From Prorocentrum cordatum (lineage: Eukaryota > Sar > Dinophyceae > Prorocentrales > Prorocentraceae), in NCBI GenBank assembly GCA_963575745.1, contig CAUYUJ010014171.1:1453005-1517004 (forward strand): 64,000 bases of DNA, written 5' to 3'. Below are positions 20,601 through 29,137 of this stretch, in pieces (the stretch's first letter is position 1; each line of letters starts with the position of its first letter). A program made the position numbers and the translations under genes. A model generated the notes under the pieces. The model had not been told where the DNA came from, ran no database searches, and was given only the letters and a program-made list of their open reading frames with translations.

Positions 20601-21708
20601 CAGGATGCTGCAGCACTGGATCAGGCAGCATCATGTCTGGTCTGAAGGCTTCGATCGCAAGGTCAGCATGGTGCTGCCCGACAGCCTCGCCTCCTGCGCG
20701 CGGATCCTGGCCGCGCTGTCTGGCGGCGGCAACCTGCAACCGCTGGAGTCCGTCCGCGGTGTCATGGAGGCGCATCTGGAGCTCATGTCCGCCGCCGAGC
20801 GGCAGCTGAGGCGTCTGCGGCAAACGCGTCGGGTACTGCAGCTGGCGCAGGGTGCGAACTCGCACAACTTCGAACCCCCGACCATCGGGGAGAAGATCGA
20901 GACCACGGCGCTCTCGCTGCTGACCACCACGGTGCTGGCCGTGGCCGTTCCAGGCGCAACGGAGTGCGGCGTGGCGCGCATCGGCATGCTGTGGCTGGAG
21001 GGCAAGGGCGCAGGCGACCACGTGGCGCTGGAACACCCTGTGGGCGCACCCATCCAGCCGCTGCTGGAGCGGCTGGGGTGGACGTTGCCGTCCACGGCCG
21101 GCGTCATCCTCACGGGCTGGGCTGGCGGGGGGCACGCAGGCGTTGTCCTCGTGCACAACCTGGCGGCGCGCAGGATCACGGTCGTCGTGCGCCCAGACGT
21201 GGACACGCTGGCGTCGAGGATAGGCAAGAAGCTGTCGAACGCGCACCCCATGGTGTCCGCGATCTCCCAGAGCCTCTCGGACCCCGACGCAGACGCGCCC
21301 GGGGTGACCATCCTGCCGACAGACGTGGCCCTCATCCAGGTGCCCGTCGCTGCAGGAGCGGCCGCGGGCGGGGCCACATGCGGACGAGAGGCGGTGCGCC
21401 TCGTCTTCTGCTACGGTGCCGCTGGGTCGCCCGACAGGGAGATGGGCTGGGCGCGGGTGAGGTCTGGGCAGCCCAAGCCGCATGGGACAGACAGGTCCCC
21501 CCACCCCAGGGGTTGGGGGGCTCTATCTGTGTGGGCGACCTGGCTTCCGACTCGATCCGGTTCGGCTCTGCCGATTTTTTCCGATTCGATGGCGCAGCCG
21601 CGTTTCAGCCTACACCTGCCGATTCGAAGTCCGCATCGATCCGGCTCAATTTTTTTATCGACCCGACGCCAGGGCGTCTGGGGAGGGACGGGAGAGGGAG
21701 GAATATGA
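17665..21708 (+). CDS. Multi-fibronectin-type-III protein with an unrecognised C-terminal domain
   Basis: This is the one long, intact, non-repetitive gene. The frame is open from 17506, but the ATG at 17665 is the likelier start, since upstream residues are Arg-rich and unlike the rest. Six or seven fibronectin-III modules of 100-125 residues follow. They carry a DPEGAPV loop and the ends RTADRP, RTADLP, RTSDRP, RTTDLP and HTSDEP (near 18062, 18409, 18747, 19133, 19456). N.VGWS motifs close several of them. From about 20160 comes a charged helical region, then at about 20880-21420 a beta-rich domain with GVILTGWAGGGHAGVVLVHN. No signal peptide or membrane helix is obvious. Such modules usually mediate protein binding. 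After about 21456 (a GTGAGG word that could be a donor site) the frame enters Ser/Arg-rich text, so the true C-terminus is uncertain. Confidence 0.8.
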   Translation: MFCTSSREKGTLPPTACPRELRCTARGVDWLTLEFELVLPDDPGFNRECVECHVERLDSGLFERWAAVRDAVFEERVSRAAQSADGSQGSPPAGPVNCAFVLPNLAHESGFTFRILARGGPSQELALSNSVACRTADRPEVGCDSMLRQVARRAHAVSLEWVLLDPEGAPVEECELQYRCDGFVSGWRSACGRLSPAADTGRPYGLAEGARRWQGTIGGLEGASVYIVRARARNAVGWSSGFSSELPCRTADLPPAPRELRCVSRSPHSLVVCFALEDPEGAPVVECSADVYGTLGFHSFTFCRFEGVGLGEAGERSQETGRPRMASCTLEGLQPETLYSFRIWARNDSGLSRQPSSSLECRTSDRPAAPCKLYVKATGPTAFFLEFDVHDPEGAPVDCCAVEYSQDSLLSSWTSVEAVCDLSVAPEAPCSAPASGSTLAGPCDPVSAVSVRRYRVALEKLERETPYVFRARAHSCIGWSHGYSPTSFARTTDLPPTPQGVRCVARLPGGMRLEFTTAEIPDTAPISTVHIEDGTLSWQEVPILALQKSLATSAEPGVTVWSVEVRLGIGPAVRHTLRVWTQSSGGRCREPSATCICHTSDEPSAPTQVTAATRSAHSLELEWFLPDPEGAPVWQCEVQYSEDSALASWETAACADTQRSDGKENYWRCTVDKLKPCTPYLLRVRARNEVGWSSWDVGARAPIPTSGPPKAPSALAAWAAPMKQRLGAPAAAGNCLAVTIALEEPDDAPPVACVATWRRWDRRVSCQRVAPGQWLATFPQHAEGQSAEQGTAAPLTFGIAAANAVGWGELAELWAVEAEPPAELAAGPGCYAHCYRAGPLRTELHRALRERKAACGRVAASLQEAQARGDGEYASWLSAQTDELQRRVAALEEVARQVAEAEAQPPSSGGEGGVGAHLVARFQAAVRQRKLVPDTSAAAEVLYLLLRGCMWLEASWQAELGPFSDGVAELMSSVPDSGGRMLQHWIRQHHVWSEGFDRKVSMVLPDSLASCARILAALSGGGNLQPLESVRGVMEAHLELMSAAERQLRRLRQTRRVLQLAQGANSHNFEPPTIGEKIETTALSLLTTTVLAVAVPGATECGVARIGMLWLEGKGAGDHVALEHPVGAPIQPLLERLGWTLPSTAGVILTGWAGGGHAGVVLVHNLAARRITVVVRPDVDTLASRIGKKLSNAHPMVSAISQSLSDPDADAPGVTILPTDVALIQVPVAAGAAAGGATCGREAVRLVFCYGAAGSPDREMGWARVRSGQPKPHGTDRSPHPRGWGALSVWATWLPTRSGSALPIFSDSMAQPRFSLHLPIRSPHRSGSIFLSTRRQGVWGGTGEGGI

Positions 21709-22859
21709 GGAGGAGGAGGAGGAGGAGGAGGAGGAGGAGGAGGAGGAGGAGGAGGAGAGGGAGGAGGAGGAACGGGGCATGTGGCTCCCGAGGAGCTGCT
21801 CCCAGACGGGCCCTGATGGGCCCCTCCGCCTTTTGCGGAGCCCGCCCGACGCCCCTCTCGTGTCTGGGCCCTCACGTCTCGTGCATGTTTGATGGGGTAG
21901 CTCCCGAACCGCTTGAGCTAGCTCGCGGAGAATGCCGATGTTCGCCACCCCTTCGGCCTCAGCCGCCCCAACGAGGCCCGGGTCGGCGCTGAGCTTCGTG
22001 TCCCTTGACGGTGGCCTGCACGTCTGCAACCGGGAGGCTCGGGGGCTGCCAGAGGTGGCACTGGCCCAATGTGTGGCCCCAGCTGTTCCAGGCAGGCCCA
22101 GGTAGCCTCCAGAGCATTCTTCACGGGCCCCAGGGTCAGCATCGTCTGACTTATCCCCGCCCCCCGTGGGACAGGGGTTCCTTAGCGCCATCAGCCTACC
22201 CCCTCGTGGTGGAGATAGATGCCGCGAAGCCCGACCCAGGCATCTACTCCCGGAAGGTCGCGCAAAGGGACCACGGTTTGCCCAGTGGGGATGGGGATCC
22301 AGTCAGTATGCTGAGGAGGGGCTCTGGTTTTCGGGCCGTTCCTTCTATCTAGGTCGGGTAACTTCTTCGTGACCGAGGCTCGCCGTGGCAAGACAAAACC
22401 CTTCGTTCCTTATTCAGCGTTCCTCAGGGTAGTACGATGACTGCAGGTCTCGCGATGCTGACCGATGGCCCGAGGAGGCTCTAAAAAGGCGCGAAGAGCT
22501 GGGGGCACCCCTGCGGCCAGGACGCCACTTTTGCAGCCAGGAGACAGAGCAAGCTAGGTGCGCTCGCGACATATCTGACATTCTACCCCTCCCTCCCATT
22601 CCTTCCATTTGGCCGAGTTATTCTAGACGCTTCGTGTAACCCCGCCAGCCCATCCAGAAGCGATGCCCAGACGACTGATCAGGTGGAAGAGAATGCAGTG
22701 GAATAAAGGGCTGGATAAGACGTCGTACTCTAAGAGGGGGAGGATGTAGGAGGAATCGGAGGAGGAGCAGGCGGATGGAATTGAGGAGGAAGAGGAGGAG
22801 GAGGAGGGGGGAGGAGGGGAGGGGGAGGGGGAGGCGGAGGAGAAAGGAAGACGAAGGAG

Positions 22860-22860
<1 letters not shown>
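21709..22860. other. Gene-free stretch with GGA runs
   Basis: GGAGGA runs occur at about 21708-21775 and again at 22740-22860 on the edge of the ATG tract. Between them is unique DNA with no recognisable gene on either strand. Confidence 0.5.
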
Positions 22861-23225
<365 letters not shown>

Positions 23226-23239
23226 AGCAGAAAGGCCAC

Positions 23240-23975
23240 ATGCCTCTTGGATGCCTCTTGGAGTCTCTTCAGATTTCTTGCGAGCGTTTCTTGGAAGCCC
23301 TTGGGGCGTCTTGGGGGTCTCTTGGCAGTCCTCGGGGCCGCTTAAGGCGTCTTGGGTGCATCTAGGGTCTCTTGGGAGCCCCTTGGGGGCATCTCGGGGG
23401 CATCGTGGGAGTCTCTTGGGGCCCCCCTGGGCACCTTTTAGGGCCGTCTTGGGGCTCCCTTGGGAGCCTCGGGGGCCATCCTGTGGCCACTTGGGAAACG
23501 ATCGATCAACGGACAGGAGGTTTTACTTAGATCCCCCCCAGGAGGCCAACATGTGGACTAAACGTTAGTAACATGCCGAGACCTCTTGGGGCGTCTTGGG
23601 TGCCCCTGGGGGTCTCCTTGGTGTCTCTTGGCAGCCTCGTGGGGGGCATCTTAGGGGGCTTCTTGGGGGGCTCTTGGGGCCTCCTGGACACCTCCTAGGG
23701 CCGTTTTGGGGCACCCTTGGGAGCCTCGGGGGCCATCTTGGGTCCATTTTTGGAAGAGATCGATCAAAGGAGGGGGGGTCCTTACTTGCCCCCCCCCAGG
23801 AGACCAACATGTGGCCAAAACGTTAGAATAATCAATGACGTTGGCCTTCTCGCCGAAGCCTCTTGGGGCGTCTTGGGTGTCTCTGGGAGGCCTCTTGGGG
23901 CGTGTTGGGGGTCTCTTGGCAGCCTGTTGGGGACCGCTTGGGGGCCTCTTGGGAGCCTCTTGGGGCCTCCTGTGT
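23240..23975 (+). repeat. G-rich interspersed repeat block with two conserved linkers
   Basis: CTTGGGGGTCTCTTGGCAGCC-type units fill 23240-23480, 23580-23750 and 23855-23975. The linkers at about 23497-23580 and 23755-23860 share GATCGATCAA, a poly-C/CCAGGAG run, CCAACATGTGG and AAACGTTAG. The same linker recurs at 42547-42660. Confidence 0.75.
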
Positions 23976-24002
23976 GGTGTGGTGTGATATCGCTGATATG
24001 CT

Positions 24003-24145
24003 TGATCTAACTGAATATAGCTGAGTGGTCAAAGCGCCTGGGCAACAATGCTTAAAGACGAAGGGGGGAGGGGCCAGCAGCAGCAGCAGCAGCATACAGA
24101 GCGTTGCACACACACAGAGATTAAATTGCTTGCGCACGCTCCTCC
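24003..24145 (+). repeat. tRNA-like (SINE-candidate) repeat, copy 1
   Basis: TAGCTGAGTGGTCAAAGCG (24018-24036) matches the tRNA A-box/internal promoter pattern TRGCNNAGTNGG. The surrounding text is shared with 42325-42480: an upstream GTGATATC word, AAAGAC(G/A)AAGG just after, a CAGCAG run, and AGCGTT(G/C)CACACACA. No B box and no cloverleaf is seen, so it is not a functional tRNA. A tRNA-derived SINE remnant is the best explanation, but a shared unrelated repeat is possible. Confidence 0.45.
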
Positions 24146-24685
24146 GAATGTACGCTGCACGTTCGTATGATTCAGTCCAACAGCGCAGCAATTCTGACCC
24201 AGGAGGGAAACACACGCGCACACACACATCGCAGATGTAGTAGGTTTCGAAGCATGCCAGACTCCGACATACTAGAAGCACATGGCAGTGAAAGTGTTCG
24301 AACATACACTGGTACCTTGCGACGCGTTGACCTCGTAAGAGGGAGGTAGGATGAGGATGGAGCGGAATGCTTTCACCTGGCTGCAGATGGCGGGCAGCGC
24401 TAAACTAGCCCAATGAGCCCAACGGGGCTCCTAGCAGAGGCTCTGTGGCCTCGGACGGATGGAGCCAGATGAACCCGGACACGGAATTTGGCCAGGAAGG
24501 CCTCACAAAAAAAGATGACCGTGGGCGGTCGGTTACGGATAGAGGCGTGGATGACCTCACACATGGAGTGAGGTTTTTTGCCACTCAGTTAGGCGGCTTT
24601 TGGCCCCAGAACACGATGGCCTCTCCAGCCTGTCACATGGAGCGTCCGGGCAAGGGCACCACACCATGCACTTCTTCAAGGACTC
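24146..24685. other. Gene-free stretch
   Basis: No repeat and no convincing gene is seen. It may hold the 3' untranslated part of the copia-type element to the right, but no long terminal repeat is recognisable. Confidence 0.4.
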
Positions 24686-24775
24686 GTAGTCTGTGTACTC
24701 ACTGGGGTCGGTAGTACGTCCTGGTTTAGGTCACCTCGCCCTGGTAGTGGTTCACGGGTTTGTGGCGAAGCCCTC

Positions 24776-25897
24776 ACACGTAGGTGATCTGACTCATCGT
24801 CATCACGTCGCGGACGGCGATCTGCTTGGGCTCGGGGTCCGTCTTGGCAGCAGGCTCGGTGTCGGGCTCGGTCCTCGAGGCTGTCTGGGCAGGATTCTCC
24901 ATCAGTGGCAGCTGCCTGGAATCCAGGAGGGGCACGGTAGCTGTCGGCCCGTTGAGGTACCGCACGATGGTCATCACGATCCAGACCACCAATGCAAGCG
25001 TGAAGCCTCACGCGAAACCCTTCAGGTAGGTGAGCCGCTCCACTGCGTAGGATTCCTTGGCACAGGTGCTGGTCACGTCGAGCGGGTACCTCGGCTCCTC
25101 CGGATTCTGCAGTGGCCACGCCTTGCTACAAATGGCCAGCGAGGCGAAGGTCAGCATTTGGATGGGGTTCTTGCCCCTGGGCTTCACGAGCTTCACGTCG
25201 CGCCCGGACATGAATGCTATAAGCATGGCTGTGCCCATTCCCTTGGTCAACGTATCTGCCACCATGGTATAGATAGGTACCCAACGTAGCACTGATGCCG
25301 CAGGTGCGAACGTCTGCCTGAGCATGCTCGCGACGATCCTGAGCCTCCTGTCTTGGACAACTCCGGCGTCCTTCTCGACGGTCTCCTCTAGGTGCTTGCT
25401 GTCCTCCGTGCAGGTTGTCATCTTGATGGTCTCCGAGTTGGGTGGTGTACCAATTTTGGCCGCCAAGATGAGCTCCATGAGGACCTGCCGGTACCAGTCG
25501 GCGTACCTGGATGCCTCGCTGATCGCGTAGGTTTTGGCGCTGGGGGTGTTGCGCACGACCCGCTTGACTCATCCTGAGCACCACGTGAGCGGAATCACTC
25601 GGCGTTCGCGAAGCCCGAGTCTCCGCAGAATGCAAATTAGGCTCGAAGTACCTGTCCGCGGCTCCGTGCCACGCGAACTCCAAGCGTATGACTCTGCTTG
25701 AGCTCGAGAGCCAACTTGTTGAGTTCTATCATGTCTTGGATCTTTAGCTTTCTGATCCTCCGCTCCGCCATGTTCTGCATGCGTGCTGAATCGGGCCTCG
25801 AACAAGTGGCGAGGCCTAGAACGTGAGTGGAACAGCTGGTTGTTCTCAGCCAGTTGTCGGGTGACCTACCCGCTGGTGGGCGCGGCGCGCGCCTCAC
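24776..25897 (-). pseudogene. Ty1/copia-type retrotransposon, RNase H end, broken
   Basis: Reading the minus strand, AERRIRKLKIQDMIELNKLA and CGDSGFANAE give the start of a copia RNase H domain in one frame. After a shift near 25560, EASRYADWYRQVLMELILAA continues. DSKHLEETVEKDAGVVQDRR follows, then WVPIYTMVADTLTKGM (near 25240-25290). The last is the typical copia RNase H ending, where the element is said to be VADxLTK. The text goes on to YAVERLTYLKGFA, meets a TGA, and in the same frame continues with a hydrophobic helix (GFTLALVVWIVMTIVRYL, about 24955-25010) and a Pro/Glu/Thr tail. The upstream integrase and reverse transcriptase are missing, and no terminal repeats are found. Confidence 0.75.
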
Positions 25898-26070
25898 AGG
25901 GGAAGCGCGTTTGATTGCGAATGCACCGGCTCCTGCTGAGGCCCAGAATGCAAGTGGTACAATATGTGCGTCCTCGGTCAGTTTTCGGGCGACCCACCCG
26001 CTGGGAGGTAAACTGCGCGGCGCGCGCTACACGGGGGAAGCGCTTGGAGCACGAATGCACCAACTTACTC
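25800..26070 (+). repeat. 133-bp satellite, about two copies
   Basis: CGAGGCCTAGAACGTGAGTGG near 25808 and TGAGGCCCAGAATGCAAGTGG near 25937 begin two units that contain ACCCACCCGCTGG, CGGCGCGCGC, GGGGAAGCGC and a final GAATGCACC. The same units form the 14-copy array at 38670-40450 in the same orientation. Confidence 0.85.
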
Positions 26071-27340
26071 GGACAGGCACAGAACTACACTTTGGGCGAG
26101 TGGATTGGCTTCTTGTGCGGATTCCAAAATTCCGAACTTACTTTTGCGACATCGTCTTACGTATCGGTTCGCCCGCCAATCGAGGGGGCCGATCGCGACT
26201 GTCGGATTTGCCGGGGCCTCGACTTCGCTTGCCAGTGTCAGTGTGGAATCAACACTTACGCCTCACGAGTGGACTGGAGGATGAGCGCACGCTGAGTCTT
26301 TCAGCTGCGGGGGGGCGCGGGCGTTTGCCGCCGCGCAGGGGCCAGGAGCACTTGTGAAACGCTCAGGGAAATGGAGGGCGGCAGGAAGAGGAAGAACGGG
26401 GGAAGGGGGAGGGCAAAGCAGCGGGCGGGAATGGGGAACATAGTGACCAGGCGAGATGCTCTGATAGGGGGAGCGATGTGGGCGGAGGCCGCAGTTGGAA
26501 TTCCTTCGGAAAGCCTTGGGACGTTCAGATTCCGCCCGGAGGCTGGCAGGGGGTTCAGCGGCCCTTGCCTTCCTGACTCTGCGGGCGGGGCGCGACGACG
26601 CACCCGACCTGTACCCCGTCCCTTTCGCTAGGTGCCGGTCTGCGCGTGCTCGCCCCGCGCGAGACATCCAGCATCCAGCGCGTGCAGAATTACATGTAGC
26701 CAGGCACTGGGTGCAGTTCTGCACGTGCTGGCTTCGCCGGAGACATCCTCGCAAAACGGAGCACTTATAGAACTACACCTAGCCAGCGGGGCGGGGTGCA
26801 TGTCGGGCGCCGCCACTCGCGCTCCCAACGTGCACCGCGCCCCGGCCGCTAAGTGCCATTTTGTGCGTGTCCCTTTTTCGCAAAGCATCGGCTGCCCGCG
26901 CCGCCCATCGCGGAGGCCCCGCCCCCTGGGCCGCTTCCCACCGACATCCCACATCCCCTGGCTCAGCGAAGCCAGCCGCGTGCCTAGGGGCCTCGACCTC
27001 GCGCGGCCCGCCTCCCTCCCCCGCCTATGCCCCAGCAGCAAATTCGCGATCCGATCCCCCGCGCTTTCGAGTTCTTCTTCGTGCCGGATTCCCCGTCCGA
27101 TGGTGAAGCGCTTGTTCGCGTTATGTTTTTTTTGGCGGTTGACGCCAAGCCTCGCCGTGAAACATGGCGATCGCTCCCACGTTTGGCACGCGACGTCGTC
27201 GGCGCGACCATCGCCTTTCCGTCGTAGGTCGCGAGGCGGCGTCCGTCCACCCAGACCGACCGACGCGCCAAATCGAATTATGATTGCCACCCTTGGTCCC
27301 CGCAACAAGGTGCTGCCGTGTGTAGTTGTAGATGTGCTCC
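26070..27340. other. Unique GC-rich stretch, no gene recognised
   Basis: A plus-strand frame of 237 codons (26632-27345) exists, but it is Pro/Arg/Ser-rich with no recognisable motif. A weak direct duplication, GAGACATCCAGC...TACATGTAGCCAG and GAGACATCCTCG...TACACCTAGCCAG, lies at 26661-26785. Confidence 0.4.
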
Positions 27341-27342
27341 CC

Positions 27343-27430
27343 TGAGGTTCTTGGCCTCTCTCTCTCTATATATATATAGAGAGAGGCGTCTTGATGCCTC
27401 TTAATATTAAGAGGCCCACTTATGCATTAT
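27343..27430 (+). repeat. TA/CTCTTAATATTAAGAG palindromic module, copy 1
   Basis: The order is CCTGAGGTTCTTGGCCT, a CT/TA/GA hairpin, GCGTCTTGATG, the perfect 18-bp palindrome CCTCTTAATATTAAGAGG (27397-27414) and CCCACTT. The reverse complement of 38565-38665 has the same order, so the two loci carry the module in opposite directions. Confidence 0.75.
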
Positions 27431-27559
27431 AGAGGCTTTCTTGCGCATGCATAGGAAGTTCTGTAGATAGGCCATATATAGTACATCGAGCCAAGCTCGA
27501 ATATCGATCTATGAACATTATATCAGCGATCTCGAGCCATGGCGATCTTGAGCCAATGC

Positions 27560-28015
27560 AAACTGAATGGTGGTCGTGGTGGTCGTAAGTGTCGTGGTGG
27601 TCGTATGTTCGCGGCCCGTTGCAATGTCGCGTCGTGGCGGCGGGGTGGGCGAAACCCTGACGGTTTCGGTTTCTAGCGGTTCGTGCCCCATCATCGTGGC
27701 CAGCGGCGGCGGAGCGGTTGAGTGGGCGAGCCCGTGGCGATCTCGGCAGTTCGTGGCCCGTGGCAGCGTTACATCAGGCGGCGGGGCGGGCGAAACCTCG
27801 AGGATGTCGCTTGCCCGTAGCTCGTGGCCCCCATCGTGGCCTCCCGCGGCGGAGTGGACGAGGCGTCTGGCGGTCTCGGCCGCTCGTGGCCCGCGGCAAT
27901 TTTGTACCATGGCGGCGGGGTGGGTGGAGCTTGATGTTTTCGGTTGCTCGTGGTCCGTGCCCAATCGTGGCCAACATCTGCGGGGCGGCGGAGCACGGGC
28001 GAAACCTTGGTGATA
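27560..28015 (+). repeat. About 69-bp diverged tandem repeat, six copies
   Basis: CGGCGG(G/A)G(T/C)GGGCGA-type heads occur at about 27638, 27704, 27779, 27847, 27912 and 27985. Each is followed by TCTCGGC/GTTTCGG and (A/G)GCTCGTGGCCC(G)TGGC words. The open frames on both strands are products of the repeat. Confidence 0.65.
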
Positions 28016-28371
28016 TCAAAAAACTCGAGCAGGAGCAGGAGCAGGAGGAGGAGGAGGAGGAGGAGGAGGAGGAGGAGGAGGAGGAGGAGGAGGAGGGGGA
28101 GGGCCCCGAGGGGGCCCTTCCCGTAGGGGAGGGGTCGGGACCCCAGGGTCCTCCTGGCGCAGGCGGGGAGCGCCGGGCCCGAGCGGCGAAAAGCCCCCGC
28201 TCCCCTGGGACGGCCCCCATAAGCGGGGTCCCCTTCCCAGGGGGGGCTGCCAGGTCCCGGGGCCTCCCCCAGGGCGGCGCAGGGTCTCCCCCTGCGTTCG
28301 CCGCCTTGGGGCGGGACTGGCGGTCCGTCCCCCCGTCGTGTCGTGTCGTTTGTCGTCGTCGTCGTCGTCTT

Positions 28372-28452
<81 letters not shown>

Positions 28453-28972
28453 GTCGTGGTGGGCCCCTGGGGTGGGTGGTGTGGGTTTGGTGGGGCCTGG
28501 CCCCTGTCCGTCTTGTCGGGGGTCGGGTGTTTCCGGCTGGGGTGTTGTCCGTCCGACAGAACGTGGCGGGGGAGCTGGCCCTGCCATCCCCGTGCTGCCC
28601 GCTTGCGGGGGGCCCGCCCGCGCCGCGAGCGCCCCGCGGCCCGGCCGCGCCCGCGGGCGCCCGGCCGCGGCGGCGCGCGCGGCGCGCCCGGTTTCGGCGG
28701 CGCCGATTATGGGACTCACCGCTGCAGAGTCCGACCGACCGAGGAGGAGGGGGAGGCAGAGGAGGAAGAGGAGGCGGAGGAGGAGGAGGAGGAGGAAAAG
28801 GAGGAGGAGGAGGAGGAGGAGGAGGAGGAGAGGAGGAGGAGGAGGAGGAGGAGAGGAGGAGGGGGGGGGGGAGGGGGAGAAGGAGGAGGAGGAGGAGGAC
28901 CAGCAGCAGCAGCAGCAGGAGCAGGAGGAGCAGGAGGAGCAGGAGAAGGAGCAGGAGCGTGAGCAGGAGCGT

Positions 28973-29012
<40 letters not shown>

Positions 29013-29100
29013 AGGAGAAGTAGGAGAAGTAGTAGGAGGAGGAGGTGGAGGAGGAGGGGGAGGAGGAGGAGCAGAAGGAGGAGGAGGAGTCGTGTCTTCC
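28015..29100. repeat. GAG, GTC and CAG/GAG triplet tracts
   Basis: (GAG)n lies at 28027-28100, (GTC)n at 28346-28455, then GAG/GCAG-rich tracts at 28738-29090. The CG-rich stretch 28100-28340 and 28460-28735 between them shows no recognisable gene. The long frames on both strands (up to 487 codons) are low-complexity artefacts. Confidence 0.85.
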
Positions 29101-29137
29101 CTCCCTGCTCCGTTTCGTCCTCGCTTTTTGTTTCAAG

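Noticed and set aside
24018-24090. Functional tRNA gene
   Set aside because: Only the A-box-like part fits; no anticodon arm, B box or acceptor pairing is found.
26632-27345. 237-codon plus-strand frame
   Set aside because: Pro/Arg/Ser-rich, no motif, and opposite frames are equally open, as expected in GC-rich DNA.
27534-27560. Another spliced-leader relict (CTTGAGCCAATGC)
   Set aside because: Only CTTGAGCCA agrees; the ATTTT core and GGCTACGG end are missing.
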